42,201 bases of DNA from Kaiparowitsia implicata GSE-PSE-MK54-09C (GTDB taxonomy: Bacteria; Cyanobacteriota; Cyanobacteriia; Elainellales; Elainellaceae), in assembly GCA_019359435.1 (NCBI GenBank), contig JAHHHI010000106.1:1-42201 (forward strand). Direction: 5' to 3'. The notes under the pieces were generated by a model. It was given only the letters and a program-made list of their open reading frames with translations. It was not told where the DNA came from and did no database searches. The position numbers and the translations under genes were made by a program. This document shows, one piece after another, positions 1-8,700 of the stretch (position 1 is the first letter of the stretch; each line of letters starts with the position of its first letter).

Positions 1-1
1 A

Positions 2-298
2 CGGGCCTTCTTCGGCCACCCCAAGCTCGTAGTGCTGGACGAGCCAAACTCAAATTTGGATGCCCAGGGCGAGACCGCACTGGCCAAGGCCCTGGAGCAT
101 GCCCGCAAGCAGAAGATCACTGTCGTCACCATCACGCAAAGGCCTGCCTTGCTCAACGTGGTCGACAAGATCCTGGTGCTCAACAACGGCTCGGTGTCCA
201 TGTTCGGCACGCGTTCCGAAGTCATGGCAGCGCTGACCGGCAAAACGGGTGGCAATCGGACCGGCGTCAATGTGGCGCCCACGCTGGAGGAGATCTAG
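2..298 (+). CDS. Type I secretion system ABC transporter ATPase, C-terminal part (PrtD/HlyB type)
   Basis: Only the last 98 codons are in the window; the gene starts upstream of base 1. The frame opens in the nucleotide-binding domain with a Walker B strand and the D-loop that follows it (LVVLDEPNSNLD, residues about 10-21), then the H-loop region TITQRPALL, where the usual switch His is read as Gln (TQRP rather than THRP), a substitution seen in PrtD-like exporters. It would energise export of unfolded substrates across both membranes together with the HlyD-type adaptor that starts 3 bp downstream and an outer-membrane TolC-like protein not seen here. Seen: Walker B and D-loop, stop at 296-298, tight spacing. 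Inferred: PrtD subclass, because the adaptor next to it is PrtE-like. Confidence 0.9.
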   Translation, partial: RAFFGHPKLVVLDEPNSNLDAQGETALAKALEHARKQKITVVTITQRPALLNVVDKILVLNNGSVSMFGTRSEVMAALTGKTGGNRTGVNVAPTLEEI

Positions 299-301
299 AC
301 C

Positions 302-1636
302 GTGTCCGCAGTAGGCGAGCTGCAGAGACTGGAATGGTATGGCGGGGTGCCGCGATCGATCCGCACTCCGGTGCTAGTGGGTGCACTGCTGGTGGCCCTT
401 GCCTTTGGCGGGTTCGGAACATGGGCGGCGACGGCACCGTTATCTGCTGCTGTTGTGGCGCAGGGGAGTTTTGTCGCCACCGGTGAGAACAAGATCGTTC
501 AACATCTCGAAGGCGGCATCATCAAGGACTTGATGGTCAGAGAGGGTGACAAGGTCATTGCCGGGCAAAGCCTCCTGCTCCTCGACGAAACGGCGGCCCA
601 TGCGGCAACAAAGCAGCTTCAGTTGCGCCTCATCCGGCTGGAGGCCATCCGCGCCAGACTAAACGCGGAAGCCCTCAATCTGGACGAATTTGAGCCGCCG
701 AACTCGGTCAAGGACCATCTCGACAATGCCGAGATTGCTGCGGTGGTGGAGAGCCAGCGCATCAATTTTCGGGCCGGTCGCGAGAAGCTGCTGAACGAGA
801 CAGGCTTGATCGAGCAGAATCTTACCGCGATTCGGGCCCGGATAACGGGCCGCGAGGCTCAGATACAGTCGATGCGAAGCCAGCTGGCGCTGCTGCGCGA
901 GGATTTGGCGGCCATGTTGGAGCTGCGCGACAAAGGGGTGGTCACGCTATCCTCGGTGCGCACGGTCGAACGGTCGGTATTTGATGCAGAAGGCGACATT
1001 TCCCGGCTGGAATCGGAGGTGCAGGAAGCCCAGACGCAGCTCGACAAATATACCGGAGAGATTCTCCAAGCCCGGAATGCAGTACGCCAGGCGGCGCTGG
1101 ACGAACTGCAGACAGTTGAAGCAGAACTCGAAGCCTTGCGCGAACAGACGACACAGGCCCAGGACATCCTCAGGCGAACGACCGTGTCGTCGCCCGTCAC
1201 CGGCACGATTGTGCGCATGTATTATCATACGACTGGTGGCGTGGTCGAAAGCGGCCTCCCGATCCTGGAGATCCTGCCGGCGGATGTGCCGCTGATCGTC
1301 GAGGTCCAGATTCCGCGCATGCAGATCGATGAGGTCAAGGAAGGGCAGGCGGCCAATATTCGCTTGACCGCCCTCAACCAGCGCACGACACCCGTGCTGA
1401 ACGGTGAGGTGCTCTATATTTCTGCGGACACTGTTGTCAGTTCGGAGGGCACTCAGCGCGATGTGTATCTGGCGCGGGTCTCGATTTCGGCAGAACAGAT
1501 CGCCCGCATCCCGGGCTTCTCACCGACCCCCGGCATGCCCGCCGAAGTGCTGGTCCGCACCCGCGAACGCACCTTTCTCGACTATTTGATCAAGCCTATA
1601 ACGGACAGCCTGGCGCGCGCCTTCCACGAGCAATAG
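302..1636 (+). CDS. HlyD/PrtE-family periplasmic adaptor (membrane fusion protein) of type I secretion
   Basis: Adaptor that bridges the inner-membrane ABC exporter and the outer-membrane channel. The 444-residue protein has a short cytoplasmic N-terminus, one membrane helix at about residues 22-47, a lipoyl-like half motif (GGIIKDLMVREGDKV) near residue 73, a long coiled coil at about 95-290, the second barrel-sandwich half (VSSPVTGTIVRMY) near 298, and a beta-barrel tail. Length and order match PrtE/HlyD proteins. The GTG start at 302 lies 3 bp after the ATPase stop, so the two genes form an operon. No substrate with GGxGxDxxx calcium repeats follows; the next recognisable sequence is a broken ice-binding-like fragment, so the cargo is unknown. 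Confidence 0.93.
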   Translation: MSAVGELQRLEWYGGVPRSIRTPVLVGALLVALAFGGFGTWAATAPLSAAVVAQGSFVATGENKIVQHLEGGIIKDLMVREGDKVIAGQSLLLLDETAAHAATKQLQLRLIRLEAIRARLNAEALNLDEFEPPNSVKDHLDNAEIAAVVESQRINFRAGREKLLNETGLIEQNLTAIRARITGREAQIQSMRSQLALLREDLAAMLELRDKGVVTLSSVRTVERSVFDAEGDISRLESEVQEAQTQLDKYTGEILQARNAVRQAALDELQTVEAELEALREQTTQAQDILRRTTVSSPVTGTIVRMYYHTTGGVVESGLPILEILPADVPLIVEVQIPRMQIDEVKEGQAANIRLTALNQRTTPVLNGEVLYISADTVVSSEGTQRDVYLARVSISAEQIARIPGFSPTPGMPAEVLVRTRERTFLDYLIKPITDSLARAFHEQ

Positions 1637-1980
1637 TGGCGCCCCAAAACTAGGCTTGACGTTAGGACGGCGTGGCTTAGCCATCCGCTGGCTCGCAGCG
1701 GCAGCCTACACTGACGTCCTCGGCGCATCGTGCTGGGCCTGCCCGTTCTGATCCTACCAACGTCACTGCTTGCGCCGTCTCGACCGCAATGGCCACGGGT
1801 GCATACATTACTCCCCGGCCGCGTTGTGCCAAATGCGCGGGGCAGCAGAGGGGTTAAAGGAACAAGACGCGCATTGGCATCTATCGCGGACGGCTCGACA
1901 AACTTGCTACCGGTGCCTGAACGTCGGTTGTCTGGCCGGAAGCGGCATGGCCGCCTTGCGAGACAGCGCCGATCGTCGCG
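1637..1980 (+). other. Non-coding stretch after the secretion genes
   Basis: These 344 bases hold no open frame with a recognisable product, no clear terminator and no RNA gene. An open frame runs through the second half from 1730, but only its part after about 1981 resembles a known family (see the DUF3494 remnant). The segment may contain the decayed 5' part of that gene; I could not recover its N-terminal motifs in any frame. Confidence 0.5.
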
Positions 1981-1981
1981 C

Positions 1982-2263
1982 TTCCTGCTCATCAATGACG
2001 CTAATGCGGCGAATGTTCACTTCCAGGTCGGCAGTTCGGCGAGCCTGGGCACGACATCGGAATCCCGCGGCCGCATCCTGGCGCTGACCGGCATCACGCT
2101 CAATACGGGCGCGTCGATAAATTGTGGCGCGGCGCTGGCGCGCAATGGCGCGGTCAACCTCTACACCAATGTCATTGCCATCTGCCTGGCTGCAGCCTCA
2201 GTCAGCGTGGGGACGCGCTGGGCGGCACGGCGCGGAAGCCCTCCATCTGGTCGCTGCAAGTAA
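1982..2263 (+). pseudogene. Remnant of an ice-binding-like protein (DUF3494), C-terminal part
   Basis: Residues from FLLINDANAANVHFQVGSS through LALTGITLNTGASINC and ALARNGAVNLYTN follow the C-terminal beta-helix repeats of the DUF3494 ice-binding/adhesin family, whose usual pattern is LINGAxAxNVFxQVGSSATLGT, then ILALTSITLxTGAxVNGR, then ALARNGAVTLDTN. About 65 residues match; after about base 2190 the frame drifts into unrelated sequence and stops at 2263. The family is normally over 200 residues with a signal peptide, and neither is present, so this is a 5'-truncated pseudogene. Intact relatives bind ice or act as surface adhesins. It lies about 350 bp after a type I exporter, but family members usually leave by the Sec route, so a cargo link is only a guess. 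Confidence 0.7.
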
Positions 2264-2416
2264 GCAAGGCTGGCCAATGTTCGTTATTTCGGGTCGGCCC
2301 AGAAAACCCTTGCTGCGGACGCGCATCGTAAACCGCTGCCCAGACCATCAGCATGGCGCCCGCAGCGGAATGGCCCCTCAACAGAGCCAGTCCGCACACG
2401 AAGAGGGCACCCTACG

Positions 2417-2764
2417 TCAAGTCAACACCTCAACAGTTACCGAGGCTGTGCCGCGGCCGATCATGTCGATGGCCTCTGCCGCCTTTTTTGACAGGTCAAT
2501 GATACGGCTGCACACAAAGGGGCCCCGATCGTTGATGCGAACAATCACGGCCTTGCCGTTGCTGCCGTTGGTCACTTTCACTTCCTTGCCGAAGGGGAGG
2601 GATTTGTGAGCAGCGGTGAGACCGTGCATGTTGTAACGTTCGCCGTTCGCTGTGGTGCGCCCATGAAAGCCTGGTCCGTACCACGACTTGCACGGAGGCA
2701 TACGTAAGTGCGAGCGCAAGAAGGGCAGCACGGTGAATTTATTGCATTGGGAACCTTTTTCCAT
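2417..2764 (-). pseudogene. rlpA: RlpA-family septal ring / double-psi beta-barrel protein, decayed
   Basis: The last 90 codons carry a good RlpA-like double-psi barrel: CKSWYGPGFHGRTTANGE, then LTAAHKSLPFGKEVKVTN, then the core VRINDRGPF and RIIDLSKKAAEAI. RlpA proteins are exported peptidoglycan lytic transglycosylases or septal proteins. The open frame itself has no signal peptide. In another frame the ATG at 2747 reads MQ-stop-IHRAALLALALTYASVQ, a normal export signal once the TAA at 2739-2741 is ignored. The signal then has to change frame around 2688-2692 to join CKSWYG. Two lesions, nonsense at codon 3 and a small indel after the signal peptide, therefore disable the gene. The ATG at 2764 could still give a 115-residue cytoplasmic product, probably without function. 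Confidence 0.8.
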
Positions 2765-2987
2765 TCTGGACGTTTCGGGCCGCGCTGTTGCTGAATGGGT
2801 GTGGCGGGCAGAGGTGCTGCATCCGGGGAGAGCAAGGTAATTTCCTGTCCCTCGTCGCGCTGTCGCCGCAGCTTTGTGGCGCCAGCCCCGACAATGTGTC
2901 CGCCCCTGGATGGTCAACCCAGTTTGGTGCTTCCCATCCGCGCAGTCGCGATCCCTGGGGTTTGATCCCAGCCCGTCCGTCGCGGAC

Positions 2988-3278
2988 TGGCAGCGGGGGC
3001 ATGGATTCATTGATGTACTGGTCGAGCACGTCCTGGGTGATGGCCGGCTGCGGCAGCACCCATTCCGGACCCGGGACCTGCTCACCCTTGAGCGTCATGA
3101 CGGCAGCGATCACAGCCGTGCGCCACTGGTAGGTCGGGTAAGTGGGGGCAATGCCGTTAAAGCCGAGGTCACGCCACTTCTGCAGGTAGTCCTGCTAGTC
3201 TTCGCCGGTGACGACAGGGACGTCCACGCCCTGGTCTTCGAAGGCTTCGACGGCGGCCACGGCGGTGCTAGCGGTCCA
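2988..3278 (-). pseudogene. Sugar ABC transporter substrate-binding protein, C-terminal remnant
   Basis: On the minus strand the frame reads AVAAVEAFEDQGVDVPVV, TGED, then a TAG at 3195-3197, then QDYLQKWRDLGFNGIAPT, YPTYQWRTAVIAAVMTLKGE and PQPAITQDVLDQYINESMPP. This is the C-terminal lobe of a periplasmic sugar-binding protein of the type common in Devosia and rhizobia (family assignment from memory). The stop sits where relatives have Gln, so a CAG to TAG change is likely. Upstream the frame meets another stop at 3279-3281, and after MPPLP the sequence diverges from the expected Cys-containing tail, so both ends are lost. No permease or ATPase genes are nearby. Confidence 0.72.
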
Positions 3279-3310
3279 CTAAGCGTCGCATCCACGCTAA
3301 GGGACTTACC

Positions 3311-3785
3311 ATGAAAACCATACTCATCACCGGCTGCCATCGGCACGATGCGCATGGTTCGCGCGGTCCTGCCCCAATTCCGGGAACGTGGTGTGGGGCT
3401 CATCATCAATGTGACATCGAGTGTGACTATGAAGCCCTTGTCGCTACTTTCCGTCTATACGGCGAGCAAGGCTGCCGTGAATGCTTTCACGGAGTCCCTG
3501 GCAATCGAACTTGCCCCGCTCGGGATTACCGTCAAGATCGTGCTGCCTGGAGCCGCGCCTGATACCAGCTTTGGCAGAAATGCAATGGCGCTGCTGACCG
3601 CGAGCGGCGGTTTCCCGCGGGCCTATTCGAATTTCGCCAATGGCGTCATCTCCACTATGCGAACGCCGGGAGCGCCTCAGACGCTGCCGTCCGATGTCGT
3701 CGAGGCTGTATGGAGAGCGGCGACCGATCCGTCCGCACCGATGCGCCTCCCTGCCGGTGCCGACGCCGCAGCGCTGAAGGAGTAG
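3311..3785 (+). pseudogene. Short-chain dehydrogenase/reductase with an internal deletion
   Basis: The gene starts with MKTILITGC, the first beta strand of an SDR Rossmann fold, then shifts frame near 3337 straight into IGTMRMVRAVLPQFRERG. This joins beta-1 to the helix before the catalytic core and skips roughly 80-90 residues, including the cofactor glycine loop and the NNAG region. The rest is intact: LIINVTSSVT (catalytic Ser region), the YTASK motif (Tyr and Lys of the active site) and a tail to the stop at 3783-3785. Without the cofactor loop the product cannot be an enzyme. An ATG at 3348 would give a 145-residue C-terminal fragment. Confidence 0.8.
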
Positions 3786-3916
3786 AAGGACCACCTTTGG
3801 CGCAGCCCAAGAGGCCGCGCCGAAGGCCCGGCGGTGGACCTTGAGACTCCACCGGCCCGACCGCGCAACCCAGGCGACCGAGACGCCGACCGCTAGCATC
3901 TCGCGCAGATTTCAAG

Positions 3917-3938
3917 GCTCGCTTTCGCGGGCATTTTT
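3917..3938 (+). terminator. Probable rho-independent terminator
   Basis: A 6-bp stem (GCTCGC / GCGGGC with one G-U pair) around a TTTC loop is followed by ATTTTTG. It lies 131 bp after the SDR remnant and reads on the plus strand. It is the only structure I see in the gene-free stretch 3786-4089. The stem is short, so confidence is moderate. Confidence 0.45.
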
Positions 3939-4089
3939 GTTTCAGAAGTGGGGCGTCGCTGACGAAAGTGGGCGTCAGGCCCCATCGTCCAAGAGGATCC
4001 GCGACACCTACACCTTGCTTCAAATTGCAAGGGACACATGGGCGCTGCCATGCGTTTCTGAACGGGGGCTAACCAGATGAGGCCCAAGA

Positions 4090-4464
4090 ATGACACGTTT
4101 GAACGCATTCGCGGCATTCGCAATCGCCACAGTTACAGCCGTACCTATCGCTGCTCAGGAAGCCGTGCCGGCAACAATCGTGACCGGTGGCGACACCACC
4201 ATCGTCTACGTGTTCCCGACGTCACCTCAATCATTTGCTCCAATTGAAGGATTGCCGTCGTTCGTAATGATGCCGGGAGCCGACGCTCCACAGGTAGCTA
4301 CGCAGGTAATTTACACCACGCCTGCACCGGTCGTGCGCAACTTTTTGGCCAGCATCGACGTGGATTGCAGCAACTTCAAAGGCACGGTCACGATATCAGG
4401 TCCGGATACGTTCGGGCTGGACCGCGACGGCGACGGCATTGGATGTGAGACGGAGGAGCGCTAG
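4090..4464 (+). CDS. Small secreted protein with a C-terminal excalibur-like calcium-binding motif
   Basis: The 124-residue product begins with a clear export signal (MTRLNAFAAFAIATVTAVPI, cleavage likely after AAQ near residue 23). The middle is Pro/Thr-rich and low in complexity. The C-terminus has Cys93 and Cys119 framing DRDGDGIGCE, a DxDxDG calcium loop as in excalibur domains, with the usual DCSNF start of that motif. A GAGG element 8-9 bases before the ATG supports the start. It is probably periplasmic or surface-exposed; the role is unknown. It is one of the few intact genes in this decayed stretch and has no obvious operon partner. Confidence 0.75.
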   Translation: MTRLNAFAAFAIATVTAVPIAAQEAVPATIVTGGDTTIVYVFPTSPQSFAPIEGLPSFVMMPGADAPQVATQVIYTTPAPVVRNFLASIDVDCSNFKGTVTISGPDTFGLDRDGDGIGCETEER

Positions 4465-4548
4465 AAAGCGCGCTTCTGATCTCCGCGCAGAGCTTTTCGA
4501 GCGCCCTCCGAAGCACGGGAAGTGATAGCAGCGCGACGCTCTGACGTA

Positions 4549-4794
4549 TCAGCCGGTGAAAGCCAGCCCGGCCGATCGACTGGCTTGCCACACCAGCCGG
4601 CACGGTTCGATCCGGTGCCCAAATAGGATGTAACAATCCGATTGGATAGGTTTGTCGTCGGCGAGACGCAGCCTGACGCCGGTTTCAGACTGGTCCACAA
4701 CCAGTGCCGGCAGGCGGGCAAGGCCACCATCGCAAACCACAACCACAGCGGTTTGGATACGACGGCGAGGTGACTGTCGGCGCTCGGTATTCAT
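4549..4794 (-). CDS. Small PilZ-domain protein (c-di-GMP receptor)
   Basis: This 81-residue protein is essentially one PilZ domain. It has RQSPR (residues 6-10, the RxxxR ligand loop), DQSETG (residues 34-39, D/NxSxxG) and the late strand CRLVWQASRSAGLAF, so both c-di-GMP contact motifs are present. I chose the ATG at 4794 (MNTERRQSPRRR) because single-domain PilZ proteins of this group begin just before the arginine cluster; the frame is open to an ATG at 4863, but that extension looks non-coding. A truncated second PilZ gene lies just upstream on the same strand. It would bind c-di-GMP in the cytoplasm; the target is unknown. Confidence 0.75.
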   Translation of the reverse strand: MNTERRQSPRRRIQTAVVVVCDGGLARLPALVVDQSETGVRLRLADDKPIQSDCYILFGHRIEPCRLVWQASRSAGLAFTG

Positions 4795-4917
4795 CGCACC
4801 GGTCTGAGCAGATTCGAAAAACGAGAAGCTAAGGAAATTGGTGCAATTGCACTGGATCTGCAACCTGTGGAAACCGAGCGCACGTCGCAGGGGTTGGCCC
4901 TTAGATGCCCAAGGGCG

Positions 4918-5094
4918 TCAGTCTTCGAACCGAAGCCCCACGCTCATTCCGTCGCGCCAGACGATGCGGCAGGGCTGCATCTGATGGTCGGGTAACAGCA
5001 AGTAGAACTCTTCTGGCAGATCGAGGTCGGGGTGTACCGCAACGCGCGCACCGGTATTTGTCACATCGAGTACAGCGCCATCAAACCGCGTCAT
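4918..5094 (-). pseudogene. PilZ-domain protein, 5' end lost at an IS256-type element
   Basis: The minus strand encodes MTRFDGAVLDVTNTGARVAV, then EEFYLLLPDHQMQPCRIVW and GMSVGLRFED before a TGA at 4918-4920. This is the second half of a PilZ domain: DVTNTG is the D/NxSxxG motif with Thr for Ser, and CRIVW plus GLRF are the closing strands. The genuine RxxxR arginine loop and the first strand are missing because the sequence changes to the inverted repeat of a transposable element at 5097. The first in-frame ATG (5094) gives only 58 residues. The flank beyond the element (5650 onward) does not encode the missing half, so the insertion was accompanied by a deletion. Confidence 0.7.
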
Positions 5095-5096
5095 TC

Positions 5097-5126
5097 GGTC
5101 GTGTCCCCGGACGTGGTGTAGCTGAG
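5097..5126 (+). repeat. Left terminal inverted repeat of the IS256-type element
   Basis: The 30 bases pair with the reverse complement of 5620-5649 at 25 positions. They start GGTCGTGTCCC and end GTGGTGTAGCTGAG. The outer boundary is set where the match to the right end stops. Confidence 0.75.
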
Positions 5127-5199
5127 TAGCGCGGTAGTCATCGGCGCTTTCCGATAGGGTTCAGGTTGCAACACCAACCCCTGACTGGAAGGACGACCG

Positions 5200-5581
5200 A
5201 TGACCGACGATATGATGAACCTGCGCACGCTCGTGGAGATGGCGCGCTGTCGCCGACCAGATCCGCCCCAAGGTGCCCAAGCTCGCCGCCATCATGGATG
5301 AGGCCGAGACCGATGTGCTGGCCTACATGACCTTCCCCAGGGAGCATCGCGTCCAGCTCCACAGCACCAACCCAATCGAACGGGTGAATGGTGAGATCAA
5401 GCGCCGCACCGAGGTCGTGGGCATCTTCCCCAACGACGACGCCATCATCCGCCTGGTCGGCGCCATCCTGCTCGAACAAAACGATGAGTGGGCAGTCCAG
5501 AGGTCTCGATACATGACGCTGGAATCCGTCGCCCCATTGAGCGATGATCCTCTCATCAGCCTGCCAGCCGTGGCCCGCTGA
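5200..5581 (+). pseudogene. IS256-family (mutator-type) transposase, internally deleted
   Basis: The ATG at 5200 begins MTDDMMNLRTLVEMA, then a deletion and frame change near 5240 lead directly into ADQIRPKVPKLAAIMDEAE. What follows is the conserved C-terminal part: FPREHRVQLHSTNPIERVNG, EIKRRTEVVGIFPNDDAIIR and LLEQNDEWAVQRSRYM, ending at 5579-5581. About 270 residues with the catalytic Asp residues are missing, so the element cannot move itself. NPIERVNGEIKRRTEVVGIF is close to the family signature, so the assignment is secure. Confidence 0.88.
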
Positions 5582-5619
5582 TCAGCCCGGCCCATGCCGG
5601 AAAAGCCTCGAGGCCCAGC

Positions 5620-5649
5620 CTCAGCTACACCACGCTACGGGACACGATC
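5620..5649 (-). repeat. Right terminal inverted repeat of the IS256-type element
   Basis: Read on the minus strand, this starts GATCGTGTCCC and ends GTGGTGTAGCTGAG, mirroring the left end. The adjoining minus-strand sequence beyond 5650 can be read as KLSDDSFEWLAGRAWK, a short peptide I do not recognise. Confidence 0.75.
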
Positions 5650-5721
5650 TTCCAAGCGCGGCCGGCGAGCCATTCGAAGCTGTCGTCGGACAGCTTTAGA
5701 ACGAGTGGTTTCCTCTATATG

Positions 5722-8700
5722 TCAATGGCGAGGAATAGCGGTGCCATCGATCATCTCGCTGATGCGTGATCCCAGCTCCGCTAGGGTAAATGGCTTTGTT
5801 ACGACGGCCATACCGGCATCCAAGTACCCGTTGCCCACCGCAGCGTTCTCAGCATAGCCCGTGATGAACAGCACCTTGAGTTCAGGGCGACCGCGCCGCG
5901 CCGCATCAGCAACCTGCCGTCCGTTGAGCCCGCCAGGCAAACCAACATCCGTAATGAGAAGATCAATGCGTGCGTCGGACTGCAAGATCTTCAAGCCTGA
6001 GGGGCCGTCTTCAGCTTCAAGAGCCTTGTAGCCAGCCTCCTCAAGCACTTCGACAACCAACATCCGAACGGTCGCCTCATCGTCGATCACCAGAACAGTT
6101 TCGCCATCGCCGACGTCGACAGGAACGAGTTCTCCATGCACGTCTTCATTGGTTAGTTCTCCTGTAAAGCGTGGAAAATACATGCACATGGTGGTCCCCT
6201 CTCCCACCTCCGAGTACACCCGCACCTGCCCACCTGACTGACGAACAAAACCGTAAATCATGGACAGTCCCAGTCCTGTCCCTTGTCCAATAGGCTTGGT
6301 GGTGAAGAAGGGATCAAAGATGCGCTCGATGATCTCCTTGGGCATGCCGGTACCTGTGTCGGTGACACAAATCGAAAGGTATTGTCCCGGTGGCAGGTCA
6401 CGTTCCCTCGCCCCATGATTGTCCAGCCACTTGTTAGCTGTCTCAATGGTAATGCGCCCGCCGTCCGGCATCGCGTCCCGGGCATTGATGGCCAGGTTTA
6501 GAAGCGCATTCTCGAGCTGAGAGGGATCGAGTTTGGCCAACCAAAGGCCGCCGGCACCGACCACCTCGAGATGAATGCTTGGACCGATTGTGCGCTGGAT
6601 CAAATCTTCGATCCCGAAAACCAGCCGGTTGACGTCAGTCGGTTTAGGATCCAACGTCTGGCGCCGCGAGAACGCCAATAGCCGCTGGGTAAGGGCTGCT
6701 GCTCTGCGGGCTGATTGCTGCGCGCCACCAATGAAGCGCTCGAGGTCCTGTGTCTTACCCTTGGCAATGCGTCGCTCGATAGCTTCGAGCGCACCGCTTA
6801 TGCCGGCCAGAAGATTGTTGAAATCATGGGCGATACCGCCTGTAAGCTGCCCGACGGCCTCCATCTTCTGAGCTTGCCGCAGAGCTTCGTGGGCTTGCCC
6901 GAGTTCGTCGGTCCGTTCGCTGACCCGCTGCTCCAGCGTCTCATTCGCCTCCTGGACCTGCTTGAACAATCGAGCATTGTCGATCGCAATGGCTGCCTGG
7001 GCGGCCAAACCAACAATGAGCTTTTCGTGTCGTTTGTTGAAGCGAGCAGGATCGGGGTGCCCAAAGATCAACCCACCCAGCACTTCACCTGTGCGGGAGA
7101 CTACCGAAACCGCCAAATAGCTACGCACCGGCAAATGCCCCTCGGGCATGCCGCGATGTGGCTCAAACTGGCCATAGCGTGGATCTTGGAGGATATCGTC
7201 AGAACGAATGACACCCTCGTTACGGAAGGTCGGGCCAAACACCCCGGTCGCCCGAGGGCGGCCCATTCTTGTGAATGCGTCACGCTCGGCACCTGATAGA
7301 GTAAACAGGTGGAGCCGCTCGCCGGTCTCGTCCATCACGTTGTGGAAGTAAGCGCCGAACTTGGCTCCGATCATCCGAACACCAGCGTCGGTGATCATCT
7401 GCACAAGGGGCTCAAGCTCAAGCTGGCTGGAAACCGCGGCACCGGTTTGGTTCAAAAGCTCAAGGGTCTGCGTCTCGGCAAGTAGCGCCGCCTCGACGTT
7501 CTTCTGCTCGGTGGTATCGAGAACGAACTCGAAGACTGAGCCGTCTGGCAGCTTCTTAGCAGCAAAGAGGGCCCACCAGCGGGTGCCGTCCTTGCGAAAG
7601 TATTGCTTCTGGTAAGGGGTTGTCTGACCGCGTGTGGATATTTCGGCCCAAGCCCGAGCTGAAGCCTCCTGCCATTCGGGCGGCGTTAATTGCTGCCAGC
7701 TCAGCTTGCCGGCGCCAATATCCTCACGGTTGAAGCCACTCATGTGCAGGAAAGCGTCGTTTGCGTCGGTGACCAAGCCCCTCACATCAAGATAGATCGC
7801 ACCAACGGTTTCGATCTCTAGCGCAGCGCGGAAACGCTGTTCGCTCCGGCGGAGCTCCTCTTGCGCCCGATGTCCTTCGGTGACGTCGCTTCCTTCACAC
7901 AAGACACCGGTGATCTTGCCATCGGCGTCTCGCGTTGCCTCGTAGACAAACGACAAGAAACGTACTTCTTCATAGCCGTCCGGCTGGCGAAAGGAGGCGG
8001 GTTGCGCGGTAGCGACCACTCTTTCGCCTGTGGCATAAACGGTATCCAGCAGCTCAAAGAACCCCTGACCATCGATATCGGGGAAAGCTTCACGTATGGT
8101 TTTCCCCACCCATTGATCACTGCTGAACAGGCGCCTGTGAGCGGCATTAACGAACTCCACGCGATGTTCCGGACCTCTCATCGATACGATAAAGCCGGGC
8201 GCTTGCTCAAAAGTCTGGAGGAGTCGCTCTCGTTCGGTGCTGGCACGCCTATCCGCCAGGACGCGATTTGTTGTCTCAATGACAATCGCCATCACTCCGG
8301 CGGGACGGCCCCTCTCGTCAAGTACAGGCGAGTAGTCCAGGTTCATCCAGACCTGCTCGGCGGGTCCATGCCGATAAAGCGTTAGCTCCTGATCCTGGTA
8401 CGCAAGTGTTCCGCCATTCAGAACAACACGCATGACGTTGTCGTTGAAATCGGCTACCTCTGGCCAACCCTCGCGTACCTTGGACCCGAGCAGCTCGGGA
8501 TGCCGCCCACCAGCAAACACCGAATAAGCGTCATTGTAGAGCATGATCCCATCTTGGCCCCACAGCATCACGATGGGCACTGGAGACATCAGCACCATGC
8601 CGAGCGCCGTCATGAGCGACTGGGGCCAAGTGGGGATTGGCCCTAGAGAGGTCTGAGACCAATCACGCTTCGCAATGATTTGCCCAGTGTGACCCGCTTT

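Larger units (their letters stand above)
5097..5649 (+). mobile_element. Internally deleted IS256-family insertion sequence
   Basis: A 553-bp element bounded by 30-bp terminal inverted repeats that match at 25 of 30 positions (mismatches at positions 2 and 12-15 of the repeat; the inner 15 bases, GTGGTGTAGCTGAG plus the preceding C, are identical). Between them lies a mutator-type transposase reduced to its first about 10 and last about 105 codons. A full IS256 relative would be about 1.3 kb. I found no 8-9 bp target duplication at the flanks (CGTCATTC on the left, TTCCAAGC on the right), suggesting a rearrangement after insertion. It truncates the PilZ gene on its left. Confidence 0.75.

Noticed and set aside
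5092-5112. RGHDR directly before the truncated PilZ frame, looking like the RxxxR c-di-GMP motif
   Set aside because: The arginines are encoded mostly by the transposon inverted repeat, and the spacing to DVTNTG (about 9 residues) is too short for a PilZ fold.
5650-5721. Peptide KLSDDSFEWLAGRAWK beside the IS256 end as the missing half of the PilZ protein
   Set aside because: It has no arginine motif or PilZ strand pattern, and it joins the truncated gene out of frame once the element is removed.
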